From Actinomycetales bacterium Ga0077552 (GTDB lineage Bacteria; Actinomycetota; Actinomycetes; Actinomycetales; Microbacteriaceae): 22,478 nucleotides of DNA. This document shows, piece after piece, positions 14,515 to 21,549 of the stretch (positions within the stretch are counted from its first letter, which is position 1; each line of letters begins with the position of its first letter). The position numbers and the translations under genes were made by a program. Below the pieces are notes generated by a model, which ran no database searches, was not told the origin of the DNA, and was given only the letters and a program-made list of their open reading frames with translations. The stretch is taken from positions 1-22,478 of the forward strand of contig LNFD01000283.1 in the NCBI GenBank assembly GCA_001464255.1, read 5' to 3'.

Positions 14515-14949
14515 ATGCCGTTGACAGGGGAATACGCACCGAGCACGTCCGCCTGGGCCCGCGAGCAGGCCGAGCTCTACGAGCGCACGAACGGCGCCGA
14601 GGGCAACGACCTGCGCGGGCGGCCCATCATCGTGCTCACGACGCTGGGGGCGAAGACGGGGATGCTGCGCAAGACGGCCCTCATGCGCGTCGAGCATGAC
14701 GGCGCCTACGCCGTGGTTGCCTCGAAGGGCGGCGCCCCCGAGAACCCCGTGTGGCACCACAACCTGATGGCGCACCCGCTGTGCGAGCTGCACGACATGG
14801 CGTCGAAGCACGACTACCGGGCCCGGCTGCTCGAGGGCGAGGAGCGCGCGCAATGGTGGGATCGCGCGTGCGCGGTCTGGCCCGACTACGCGAACTACCA
14901 GCTGAAGACCGAGCGGGTCATCCCGCTGTGGGTGCTCGAGAGGGCGTAG
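14515..14949 (+). CDS. F420-dependent nitroreductase/quinone reductase (DDN) family protein
   Basis: This 144-aa protein has the hallmark of the deazaflavin-dependent nitroreductase family: GRPIIVLTTLGAKTGMLRKT (36-55), then VVASKGGAPENPVWHHNL (67-84), then a short split beta-barrel ending VIPLWVLER. Members use reduced coenzyme F420 to reduce quinones or other acceptors, or simply bind F420. F420 use here is inferred from the family. A single-domain length near 145 aa is typical. The ATG at 14515 is supported by a -10-like hexamer six bases upstream. The gene runs convergent to sufU. Confidence 0.9.
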   Translation: MPLTGEYAPSTSAWAREQAELYERTNGAEGNDLRGRPIIVLTTLGAKTGMLRKTALMRVEHDGAYAVVASKGGAPENPVWHHNLMAHPLCELHDMASKHDYRARLLEGEERAQWWDRACAVWPDYANYQLKTERVIPLWVLERA

Positions 14950-14953
14950 TGCT

Positions 14954-14983
14954 CGAGCGGGTCGAGTCGGCCTAGCCCGCTCG
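14954..14983. terminator. Candidate bidirectional terminator between DDN gene and sufU
   Basis: CGAGCGGG (14954-14961) pairs perfectly with CCCGCTCG (14976-14983) around a 14-nt loop that contains the sufU stop. The genes converge here. No clear T-run. Confidence 0.45.
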
Positions 14984-15433
14984 CCGCTGCAGCAGGTCTT
15001 CTGCGGCGACCCAGGCGAGCATCGCGCACTTGACGCGTGCGACGTACTTCGAGACGCCGCTGAGCGCGGCCGCATCGCCGAAGCGCTCCTCGTCGAGCGG
15101 CGTCGCGCCGCGCGAGCGCAGAGCATCGCGAAACTCCTCGATGAGCGCGGTGAGCTCCTCCGGGGTCCAGGGCGATCCCTCCTCGACCGACTCCTCGGCG
15201 AGGGTCGCGAGCAGCGACGCGCTCGCCTGCGAGATCGAGCATCCGGAGCCCTCCCAGGCGACTGACTCGACGCGCTCGCCCGTGGCATCCCACCGCAGCG
15301 CGAGCGTGATCTCGTCGCCGCACACGGGGTTGCGCTGGTGGCTCGTCTCCTCGCCCTCGGCGAGACCGACCCCGTGCGGGTGCTTGGAGTGGTCGATGAT
15401 GATCTGCTGGTACAGCTGCTCGAGGCCGCTCAC
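14972..15433 (-). CDS. sufU: Fe-S cluster assembly sulfur-transfer protein SufU
   Basis: This 153-aa protein is a SufU/IscU-like zinc protein that takes sulfur from SufS and passes it to the SufBCD scaffold. The zinc-site residues are visible: Cys38 and Asp40 in NPVCGD, Cys65 in GSGCSIS and Cys136 in RVKCAMLAW. The insert typical of SufU (about 85-115) is present, which distinguishes it from true IscU. The GTG at 15433 overlaps the sufS stop (GTGA), so translation is coupled. A longer open frame upstream is only a shadow of sufS. The other suf genes are not in this window. Confidence 0.93.
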   Translation of the reverse strand: MSGLEQLYQQIIIDHSKHPHGVGLAEGEETSHQRNPVCGDEITLALRWDATGERVESVAWEGSGCSISQASASLLATLAEESVEEGSPWTPEELTALIEEFRDALRSRGATPLDEERFGDAAALSGVSKYVARVKCAMLAWVAAEDLLQRRAG

Positions 15434-16737
15434 GCTCTGTCCCCTCCACTGAATCCGAAGAACGGGCGGATGCTCGCTACCGCCTCGAGCGCCCGATCGA
15501 CCTCGTCGGCCGTCGAGTGCACGCCGAGGCTCAGCCGCAGGCTCGCGGTCGCGCCGAGGCGGCGGTGCAGCGGTTGGGCGCAGTGGTGGCCGACGCGCGC
15601 GGCGATGCCGGCCTCGTCGAGCACCTGACCGGCGTCGTGGGCGTGCACGTCGTCGACGACGATGCTCGCGAGTCCGACGCGGTTCGTGACGAGTGTGCCG
15701 CCGAGCACCCGCAGGTTCGGGATGCGCGCGAGGCCCGCGAGCATCCGCTCGGTGAGGGCGTGCTCGGTCGCGGCGATGCGCTCGAGGCCGATCCCGGTGA
15801 CGAAGCGCACGGCCTCGGCGAGCCCGATGGCCTGCGCGATGCGCGGGGTGCCGGGCTCGAAGCGCTGCGGCGCGGGCAGGTACTCGGCGCGCTCCATCGT
15901 GACGGTCGTGATCATCGAGCCGCCGTAGAGGAACGGCGGCAGGGCATCGAGCAGGGCGGCGCGGCCGTAGAGCACGCCGATGCCCGTGGGGCCGTAGAGC
16001 TTGTGGCCGCTGAACACGGCGACGTCGACGTCGAGCTCGCGCGGACGCAGGGCGAGGTGCGGCGCCGACTGGCAGGCGTCGAGCACGACGAGCGCGCCGA
16101 CGGCCCGGGCGAGCGGCACGAGCTGCTCGAGCGGCGTGATCGCGCCCGTGACGTTGGAGACGTGCGTCAGGGCGAGCACGCGCGTGCGCTCGCCGATGAT
16201 CGTGCGCGCCGCCTCGAGATCGAGCGCGCCGTCGTCGAGGACCGGGATGTACCGCAGGGTCGCGCCCGTGCGGGCCGCGAGCTCTTGCCACGGGATGAGG
16301 TTGGCGTGGTGCTCGAGCTCGGTCACGACGATCTCGTCGCCCGGCGCGAGCGCGTGGGGGGCGGCCGCCGCGCTCGCTCCGGCTCCGCGGCCGATGCTCG
16401 CGGATCCCAGGGCGTAGGCGACGAGGTTGAGCGCCTCGGTCGCGTGGCTCGTGAAGACGACCTCGTTCTCGTCGACGGCGAGGAAGGCGGCGATCGTGCG
16501 CCGGGCATCCTCGTACAGCTCGGTCGCCTCGCCCGCGAGCGTGTGGGCTCCACGATGCACGGCCGCGTTCGACTCGCGGTAGAACGCGCTCTCGGCCTCG
16601 ATGACGCGCAGCGGCTTCTGTGCCGTCGCGGCCGAGTCGAGGTAGGCCAGCGGATGCCCGTTCACCTCCCGCGCGAGGATCGGGAACTGCGCGCGCACGC
16701 CCTCGAGCTCAGCGGGGGTCAGGGGCGCGGCGGTCAC
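15430..16737 (-). CDS. sufS: Cysteine desulfurase SufS
   Basis: This PLP enzyme of 435 aa releases sulfur from cysteine as a persulfide for Fe-S assembly. The PLP lysine is Lys246 in FSGHKLYGPTG, the PLP-stacking region is TELEHHANL (139-147), and the persulfide cysteine is Cys386 in RVGHHCAQP. This is the group II (SufS) arrangement. An Ala/Gly-rich insert at about 111-132 makes it slightly longer than usual. The GTG at 16737 fits TACCCT (16744-16749) six bases upstream; a longer frame from 16938 runs through repeat-rich DNA and is unlikely. It overlaps sufU by 4 nt. Confidence 0.93.
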   Translation of the reverse strand: MTAAPLTPAELEGVRAQFPILAREVNGHPLAYLDSAATAQKPLRVIEAESAFYRESNAAVHRGAHTLAGEATELYEDARRTIAAFLAVDENEVVFTSHATEALNLVAYALGSASIGRGAGASAAAAPHALAPGDEIVVTELEHHANLIPWQELAARTGATLRYIPVLDDGALDLEAARTIIGERTRVLALTHVSNVTGAITPLEQLVPLARAVGALVVLDACQSAPHLALRPRELDVDVAVFSGHKLYGPTGIGVLYGRAALLDALPPFLYGGSMITTVTMERAEYLPAPQRFEPGTPRIAQAIGLAEAVRFVTGIGLERIAATEHALTERMLAGLARIPNLRVLGGTLVTNRVGLASIVVDDVHAHDAGQVLDEAGIAARVGHHCAQPLHRRLGATASLRLSLGVHSTADEVDRALEAVASIRPFFGFSGGDRA

Positions 16738-16743
16738 CCCTCC

Positions 16744-16749
16744 AGGGTA
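16744..16749 (-). promoter_or_regulatory. -10-like element TACCCT, leaderless start of sufS
   Basis: TACCCT on the minus strand ends six bases before the GTG at 16737. The intervening GGAGGG touches the start codon and is too close to act as a Shine-Dalgarno for it. Confidence 0.45.
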
Positions 16750-16943
16750 TTGCGTCAGCATCGCCCTCGGCTGTGCGTGCCCGAGCCGCCCAGCCCGCTC
16801 GCTGGTCCCTGGCCCCGCGACCTCTCGGCCCCGCCATGCGCCGCCGGGCCCCGGCCATGCACCCTCTCGGCCCCGCTGGCTCCCGGCCCCGCTGGGTCCC
16901 GGCCCCGCGACGTCTCTGCACCTCTGCCCCTCCCCCAATCCCC

Positions 16944-16998
16944 TTCCAGAAATGCGGAAGTTGGTGACACGGCTTCGTGAAGTTCCGCATTTCTGGAA
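16944..16998. repeat. Long imperfect palindrome with 16-bp perfect arms
   Basis: TTCCAGAAATGCGGAA (16944-16959) is repeated inverted at 16983-16998. The 23-bp middle holds a second small hairpin, CACG-GCTT-CGTG (16968-16979). The arms are AT-richer than the surroundings. There is no T-run after the stem on either strand, so a REP-like or MITE-like element is more likely than a terminator. Confidence 0.75.
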
Positions 16999-17064
16999 AG
17001 CATGGAGGGAGAGGCGCCGGAGGAGTCCGCTCGGGTGCGCGTGCCGGGTGCCGGGTGCAGGAGC

Positions 17065-17124
17065 GGGGTCGGGGTCGGGGTCGGGGTCGAGGTCGAGGTC
17101 GAGGTCGGGGTCGAGGTCGAGGTC
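17065..17124. repeat. Hexanucleotide tandem repeat, ten units
   Basis: Ten consecutive 6-bp units, five GGGGTC and five GAGGTC, followed by a degenerate GGGGCG. It lies 18 bp beyond the stop codon of the DUF389 gene. Confidence 0.9.
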
Positions 17125-17142
17125 GGGGCGGGCAGGCGGGGT

Positions 17143-18138
17143 TCAGCCTCCGAGCTCGACCTCGTAGACGGGGATCAGCACGATCGTCACGGCTGCCGGA
17201 TCGACCCCCCGCTCGGCGAGCGCCGCCTCGAGCACCTCGGTGTCGGGCACGGGCAAGGGGCCCTCGAGATGGATCGTGAGCTCGACCGTGCTGTAGTCGA
17301 TCGACTGCACCCGCCAGCCGGCATCGGCGCTCCACGCCTCGACCTCCTCGACCACGACGCGCTCGATGATCGACTTGGCGCCGATCTCGATGCTCGTGAG
17401 GGAGAGCGGGATGCCGATGATGATGAGCATCGAGATGAGCAGCACGACGGGCTTGCGCAGGCTCGCCGCCCGGGATCCGCCGGCGGCCGCCGCCTCGGCC
17501 CCGACCGCGGCGAGCTTATTGACGCCGTAGAACGACATGACGACGATGCCCGTCGCGATGATCGCCACGACGTTGGTGACGAACAGCAGCAGCGCGCCGA
17601 AGGCCTCTCCGACCGCGCCCGACTCGAGCGTGAGCCCGACGACCGTGAGCGGCGGCACGAGCGAGATCGCGATCGCGACGCCGGGCAGGGTGTCGGAGAT
17701 GTCGCGGCGCACGAGGGCGACCGACCCGACCACTCCGGTACCGAGCGCCGCGAGCAGGTCGATGAGCCGCGGGCTCACGCGCCCCGCGACCTGCGTGTTC
17801 GTCGCCGCGACGACGTCGCCCGCCACCGTCAGCCCGATGGCGTACCCGATCGCCACGGCGACCGCGGCGCCCGCCACGACGAGCAGCAGCGAGCGGATGA
17901 GGTTCGCGCGATCGCCGAGCACCGTCGCGAGCATCGTGCCCTGGATGGGACCGAGCAGGGGGGCGACGATCATCGCGCCGATGACGGCGGCCGTCGAATC
18001 GGCCACGACACCCGCCGAGGCGATGATCGATGACAGCACCAGCAGCATCCAGAACCGCGAGTAGCGGGCGGGGGCATCGGGGCCGTCGAAGAAGACCGAC
18101 GCGCGCATGTCGACGGGGGTGGCGAATCGCGACTCCAT
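17143..18138 (-). CDS. DUF389 family integral membrane protein
   Basis: This 331-aa protein has about six membrane helices in residues 25-260, with the DUF389 core VIGAMIVAPLLGPIQG (52-67), and later GVAIAISLVPPLTVVGL and LLLFVTNVVAIIATG. A soluble C-terminal domain (about 265-331) of alternating strands and helices follows. DUF389 proteins are of unknown function. The ATG at 18138 is supported by TAGATT (18145-18150) six bases upstream. It is divergent from the Dabb gene, with only 51 bp between the two start codons. Confidence 0.9.
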   Translation of the reverse strand: MESRFATPVDMRASVFFDGPDAPARYSRFWMLLVLSSIIASAGVVADSTAAVIGAMIVAPLLGPIQGTMLATVLGDRANLIRSLLLVVAGAAVAVAIGYAIGLTVAGDVVAATNTQVAGRVSPRLIDLLAALGTGVVGSVALVRRDISDTLPGVAIAISLVPPLTVVGLTLESGAVGEAFGALLLFVTNVVAIIATGIVVMSFYGVNKLAAVGAEAAAAGGSRAASLRKPVVLLISMLIIIGIPLSLTSIEIGAKSIIERVVVEEVEAWSADAGWRVQSIDYSTVELTIHLEGPLPVPDTEVLEAALAERGVDPAAVTIVLIPVYEVELGG

Positions 18139-18144
18139 GGCGCG

Positions 18145-18150
18145 AATCTA
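18145..18150 (-). promoter_or_regulatory. -10-like element TAGATT, leaderless start of DUF389 gene
   Basis: TAGATT on the minus strand ends six bases before the ATG at 18138. It is part of a back-to-back promoter pair with TATAGT at 18178. Confidence 0.5.
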
Positions 18151-18177
18151 GCCCCCGCGCGGCCCGGCGACCATCCC

Positions 18178-18183
18178 TATAGT
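18178..18183 (+). promoter_or_regulatory. -10 element TATAGT, leaderless start of Dabb gene
   Basis: TATAGT differs from the consensus TATAAT in one base and ends six bases before the ATG at 18190. Confidence 0.6.
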
Positions 18184-18189
18184 GAGAGC

Positions 18190-18489
18190 ATGATCCGCCA
18201 CATCGTGCTGTTCCGCCTCGCCGCCGACGACGACGCCCAGCGCCGCGACGACGCCCACGGTATCGCCGAGCGGCTCGAAGCGCTCGAGACGCAGATTGCG
18301 GGCATCCAGAGCATTCGCGTCGACCGCGACCTCGGCCTCGTCGACGGGCACTGGGATGTCGCGCTCGTCTCGGAGCACGACGACAACGCGGCCCTCGAGG
18401 CCTACCAGGCGCACCCCGCCCATCAGGAGGCGGCCGCCTGGGTCGGCACCGTCGTCAGCGATCGCGCGACGGTCGACTACGCGCTGTAG
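18190..18489 (+). CDS. Dabb (stress-responsive alpha/beta barrel) family protein
   Basis: This 99-aa protein begins MIRHIVLFRL and has the Dabb pattern: a central helix (AERLEALETQIAGIQSIRV), then the strand DVALVSEHDD, then ALEAYQAHPAHQEAAAWV and a closing short helix. Dabb proteins are dimeric ferredoxin-like folds, some of which act on polyketide-like or small hydrophobic substrates; most are unassigned. Length is typical. The start is supported by TATAGT six bases upstream. It is monocistronic, between the divergent DUF389 gene and a convergent YbaK-like gene. Confidence 0.88.
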   Translation: MIRHIVLFRLAADDDAQRRDDAHGIAERLEALETQIAGIQSIRVDRDLGLVDGHWDVALVSEHDDNAALEAYQAHPAHQEAAAWVGTVVSDRATVDYAL

Positions 18490-18490
18490 C

Positions 18491-18514
18491 GCCGCTGAGT
18501 CTTTTCAGAGCGGC
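18491..18514. terminator. Candidate bidirectional terminator
   Basis: GCCGCT (18491-18496) pairs with AGCGGC (18509-18514), and CTGA/TCAG can extend the stem, with a T4 run in the loop. It fills the 25-bp gap between two convergent genes. Confidence 0.45.
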
Positions 18515-19051
18515 TCAGCCGCGCTGCGCGATCGGCACGACCTGCGCGCCGGGAAGGCTGGCGAGGTATTCGCCCGTCACCAGCAGCTTCGCCCCCCGGA
18601 TGCCCGCACCCACGATGAGCGGCCCGCTCGCCGCGACGGCCTCATCGACGAGGATCGCCCACTCGGGCGGCAGGCCGAGCGGAGTCACCCCGCCGTACTG
18701 CATGCCGGTTTCCTCGATCACGGCATCGAGCGGCGCGAACGATGCCCGGCGTGCGTCGAGCATCCGGCGCACCGCCCCGTTCACATCGATGCGATCAGTG
18801 CCCAGAATCATGCACGCGACGAGCGTGCGGGTCTCGCCGCTCTTCGCCTCGACGACGACGCAGTTGGCGCCCTGCGCGGGGTCGACCGCGTAGTGCGCGC
18901 AGAACGCGGCCGTGTCGGCGAGCTCGGCGTCGATCGCCCCGACGAGCACCCGATCGTCGGGGTGCGCGGCGAGGAAGTCGCGCACGGGCGCAGCGAGCAG
19001 CTCAGGATGCTCGGCCGCGGGCGCGAGCTCGAGGGTGCCGAAAGTGGTCAT
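18515..19051 (-). CDS. YbaK/ProX-type aminoacyl-tRNA deacylase family protein
   Basis: This 178-aa protein has the YbaK/prolyl-tRNA editing domain: NCVVVEAKSGETRTLVACMI (about 83-102), RIDVNGAVRRMLDARRASFA, then the conserved MQYGGVTPLGLPPEW and the GAGIRGAKLL strand. Family members hydrolyse mischarged tRNAs such as Ala- or Cys-tRNA(Pro) in trans. The particular target is not known. An in-frame extension upstream to 19600 is a shadow of the CDF gene. The ATG at 19051 begins MTTFGTLELAPA; a weak GAGACT lies six bases before it. The CDF gene ends 25 bp upstream. Confidence 0.85.
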   Translation of the reverse strand: MTTFGTLELAPAAEHPELLAAPVRDFLAAHPDDRVLVGAIDAELADTAAFCAHYAVDPAQGANCVVVEAKSGETRTLVACMILGTDRIDVNGAVRRMLDARRASFAPLDAVIEETGMQYGGVTPLGLPPEWAILVDEAVAASGPLIVGAGIRGAKLLVTGEYLASLPGAQVVPIAQRG

Positions 19052-19076
19052 GGCTCCAGTCTCGCCGACGGTCGGC

Positions 19077-19751
19077 TCAGCAGCAGTCGTCGGGCGCTGT
19101 ACCGCCCTGCTCGCCCCGCGCCTCCATGAGCTCACCGATCGGGGTGGCGCAGGTGTCGCCGTTCCACGCTTCGATACCCTCGCGCACCGCGAAGGCACCG
19201 ATGACGAGCGCAGCGACCGCATCGGCCGAGCCCCAACCGAGCAGGGCGTTCGCGGCGAGACCGAGCAGTACCGCCCCTGAGAGCAGGGAGCAGATAAGCG
19301 TCTGCTTCGAGTCGGCGACAACGGTCGCTGAACCGAGGGCGCGCCCTGTGCGGCGCTGGATGATCGAGACGACGGGCATGACGATGATGCTGATGCTCGC
19401 GAGCACGATGCCGACGGTGCTCGGCTGCGGTTCGGAGGCGCCGGTGAGCGAGAGCGTGGCGCTGATGATCGTGTAGGCGGCGAGGGCGAAGAAGGCGAAC
19501 ACGATGACGCGCAACGTCGGCCTCTCATAGCGCTCGGGGTCAGATCGCGAGAACTGCCAGGCGACCGCGACGGCGGAGAGCACTTCGACGCCCGAGTCAA
19601 GACCGAATGCGATGAGCGCGGCCGAACCAGACCCAGCGCCCGCGGCGAGCGCGATGATGCCTTCGATGACGTTGTACCCGATCGTGAACGCCACGAGCAG
19701 GCGAACGCGTCGGCGCAACCGTGCGGTGCGGTCGGCGAGCGTCGCCGTCAC
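19077..19751 (-). CDS. CDF-type cation transporter (membrane domain only)
   Basis: From GTG 19751 the product is 224 aa with about six membrane helices in the cation diffusion facilitator pattern: LLVAFTIGYNVIEGIIAL, LIAFGLDSGVEVLSA with Asp52, and VVADSKQTLICSLLSG as the second metal-site region. CDF proteins export divalent metals (Zn, Mn, Fe, Co) in exchange for protons. The usual cytoplasmic C-terminal domain is missing; instead there is a short tail with Cys residues (GDTCATPIG, ending DDCC). The GTG fits TACGCT (19758-19763) six bases upstream; the longer frame to 19850 is Arg-rich and unlikely. The metal cannot be named. Confidence 0.82.
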   Translation of the reverse strand: MTATLADRTARLRRRVRLLVAFTIGYNVIEGIIALAAGAGSGSAALIAFGLDSGVEVLSAVAVAWQFSRSDPERYERPTLRVIVFAFFALAAYTIISATLSLTGASEPQPSTVGIVLASISIIVMPVVSIIQRRTGRALGSATVVADSKQTLICSLLSGAVLLGLAANALLGWGSADAVAALVIGAFAVREGIEAWNGDTCATPIGELMEARGEQGGTAPDDCC

Positions 19752-19757
19752 TGCGCC

Positions 19758-19763
19758 AGCGTA
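19758..19763 (-). promoter_or_regulatory. -10-like element TACGCT, leaderless start of CDF gene
   Basis: TACGCT on the minus strand ends six bases before the GTG at 19751. Confidence 0.45.
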
Positions 19764-19801
19764 CGGTCGAATCGCACCCGCATCAGACGATTCCCGCGCT
19801 G

Positions 19802-19990
19802 TCACACGCCGAGCGCAGCGAGACCGCCGTAGACGGCGTACGCGGGCCACACGATGGCCTGCAGCAGCCCCAGGATCACTCCCCCGAAACTGCCGTCGCT
19901 CTGGCTGATGAAGTAGATCGCCGCGCCGATATAGGCCAGAAGCCCGGCGAAGCCCCAGGTCGCACCCTGCTGAACACCCTTGCCTGCCAT
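19802..19990 (-). CDS. Small two-helix membrane protein
   Basis: This 62-aa protein starts at ATG 19990 with a clear AGGAGG 6 nt upstream. Two hydrophobic helices (WGFAGLLAYIGAAIYFI and ILGLLQAIVWPAYAVYGGLA) are joined by SQSDGSFGG. It resembles small hypothetical membrane proteins common in actinobacteria; no function is known. The longer start at 20014 would place the Shine-Dalgarno inside the gene. It lies 50 bp upstream of the CDF gene and could be co-transcribed with it, although that gene seems to have its own promoter. Confidence 0.75.
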   Translation of the reverse strand: MAGKGVQQGATWGFAGLLAYIGAAIYFISQSDGSFGGVILGLLQAIVWPAYAVYGGLAALGV

Positions 19991-20085
19991 GTGATCCTCC
20001 TGAGTCGTCGGCAACAGGCTATGGGGTACTCGGCCGGGGCGCGAGAACTACCGGCGCACGACAGCCGAACACCAGCCCCGCACGG

Positions 20086-20091
20086 CAAGAT
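20086..20091 (+). promoter_or_regulatory. Weak -10-like element CAAGAT before the flavoprotein gene
   Basis: CAAGAT ends six bases before the ATG at 20098. It keeps the A at position 2 and the final T, and its spacing matches the other starts in the window. Confidence 0.35.
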
Positions 20092-20097
20092 CAACGC

Positions 20098-21534
20098 ATG
20101 GCCTCTGCCAAGCCCAATCCCGACCTCGATGCCGTCGTCGCCGGCGCGGGGCCGAACGGGCTCGTCGCCGCCGTGCGGCTCGCCGAGGCGGGCCTGCGCG
20201 TGCTCGTGCTCGAGGCGGCCGACCACCCCGGCGGCGGGCTGCGCAGCGCCGAAGTGACGCTGCCGGGCTTCGTGCACGACCTCGGCGCGACCGTGCACGC
20301 GCTCGGGCTCGCCTCGCCGGCGATGCGGGCGCTCGACCTGCAGGCCGAGGGGCTTGAGCTCGTGCATCCGCCCACCCCCCTCGGCCACGCGATCGACGCG
20401 GGCCGCTCGGCGCTGCTGCACCGCTCGATCGACGCGACGGCCGAGGGTCTCGGCCGCGACGGGCGCGCCTGGCGCGGGATGCTCGCGCGCCTTTCCGCGA
20501 ACTGGCCGGGCCTCGCCGCCTCGGTGCTTGACCCCACCCGGCTGCCGCCGCACGATCTGGGCGCGCTGCTCGGCTTCGGCGTGCGGGGCCTTTGGCCGGC
20601 GTCGCTCGTCGGGCGCGCTGTCTTCCGCGACGAGCCGGCGCGCGCGCTGTTCGCGGGTCTCGCGGCGCACGCGGCCGTGCCGCTCGGGCAGCCGCTCACG
20701 ACGGGCATCGGCCTCATGCTCGGCGGCCTCGCGCACGGGGTCGGCTGGCCCGTCGCCCGCGGCGGTTCGCAGTCGGTCGCCGACGCGCTCGTCGCCCGCC
20801 TGCGCTCGCTCGGCGGCGAGGTGCGCACGGGCCACCGCGTCACCGCGCTCGCCGAACTGCCGAGCGCGCGCGTCGTCGTGCTCGACCTCACGCCGCGCCA
20901 GGTGCTCGCGATCGCGGGCGACGCCCTGCCCGCGCGCTACGCCCGCCGGCTCGAACGCTGGCGCTACGGCGCCGGGGTGTTCGCGGCGCACTGGGCGCTC
21001 GACGGTCCCGTTCCCTGGGCAGACCCCGCGCTCGCCGGTGCCGGAACAGTGCACATCGGCACCGCCGAGCAGGTCGCCCGCACCGAGCGCGAGGCCGCGC
21101 GCGGCCGGCACGTCGACGACCCGTGGGTGCTCGCCGTGCAGGCGACGGTCGCCGACCCCACGCGCGCGCCCGCGGGCAAGCACACGCTGTGGGCCTACTG
21201 CCGGGTTCCGAACGGCAGCACCGTGGATGCCTTGCCCGCCCTCGAGGCGCAGCTCGAGCGCGTCGCGCCGGGGTTCCGCGAGCGCGTGCTCGGGCGGCAC
21301 GTCATGGGCCCGGCCGCCCTCGAAGGGTGGAACGCGAACCTCGTCGGCGGCGACATCGGCGGCGGCGCGACCGACCTGCGGCAGCTCGCGGCCCGGCCCT
21401 CGCTCTCGCTCACGCCCTGGGCCACGCCCGTGCCGGGGCTCTACCTGTGCTCGTCGTCGACGCTGCCGGGCGGCGGCGTGCACGGCATGGGCGGCTGGAA
21501 CGCCGCGGGCGTGGCACTCGCGCGGCTGACCTAG
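20098..21534 (+). CDS. Phytoene-desaturase-like NAD(P)/FAD-dependent oxidoreductase
   Basis: This 478-aa flavoprotein has the N-terminal FAD motif VVAGAGPNGLVAAVRLAEAG (13-32) with Glu39 ending the second strand, then ADHPGGGLRSAE (41-52), as in phytoene dehydrogenase/PYROXD2 relatives. The C-terminal FAD part contains GLYLCSSSTLPGGGVHGMGG and then GWNAAGVALARL. Such enzymes oxidise carotenoids or related hydrophobic substrates. No crtB or crtE is nearby, so a carotenoid role is not supported. Its TAG stop (21532-21534) is made of the TA of an IS target site and the first base next to it, so the IS insertion left the protein intact. Confidence 0.88.
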   Translation: MASAKPNPDLDAVVAGAGPNGLVAAVRLAEAGLRVLVLEAADHPGGGLRSAEVTLPGFVHDLGATVHALGLASPAMRALDLQAEGLELVHPPTPLGHAIDAGRSALLHRSIDATAEGLGRDGRAWRGMLARLSANWPGLAASVLDPTRLPPHDLGALLGFGVRGLWPASLVGRAVFRDEPARALFAGLAAHAAVPLGQPLTTGIGLMLGGLAHGVGWPVARGGSQSVADALVARLRSLGGEVRTGHRVTALAELPSARVVVLDLTPRQVLAIAGDALPARYARRLERWRYGAGVFAAHWALDGPVPWADPALAGAGTVHIGTAEQVARTEREAARGRHVDDPWVLAVQATVADPTRAPAGKHTLWAYCRVPNGSTVDALPALEAQLERVAPGFRERVLGRHVMGPAALEGWNANLVGGDIGGGATDLRQLAARPSLSLTPWATPVPGLYLCSSSTLPGGGVHGMGGWNAAGVALARLT

Positions 21535-21549
21535 GGCGTGTCTCCTAAC
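21531..21549. repeat. Left terminal inverted repeat of IS5-family element, with target CTAG
   Basis: CTAGGGCGTGTCTCCTAAC matches the inverse of 22460-22478 over all 19 bases. The first bases belong to the target duplication. Confidence 0.95.

Larger units (their letters stand above)
16750..17142. other. Gene-free, repeat-rich intergenic region
   Basis: About 390 bp with no credible gene. From about 16800 to 16915 it holds a degenerate repeat built on GGCCCCGC; for example GGCCCCGCGAC at 16811 and again at 16901, each followed by a near-identical base run. Then follow a long inverted repeat (16944-16998), a 7-bp tandem (GTGCCGG, GTGCCGG, GTGCAGG, 17041-17061) and a 6-bp tandem (17065-17124). 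Open frames here translate to low-complexity Arg/Pro/Gly or Gly-Val strings and are not coding. Confidence 0.7.

Noticed and set aside
14972..16291. A longer sufU with a large N-terminal extension
   Set aside because: The extension is the shadow of sufS in another frame. SufU homology begins at the GTG at 15433.
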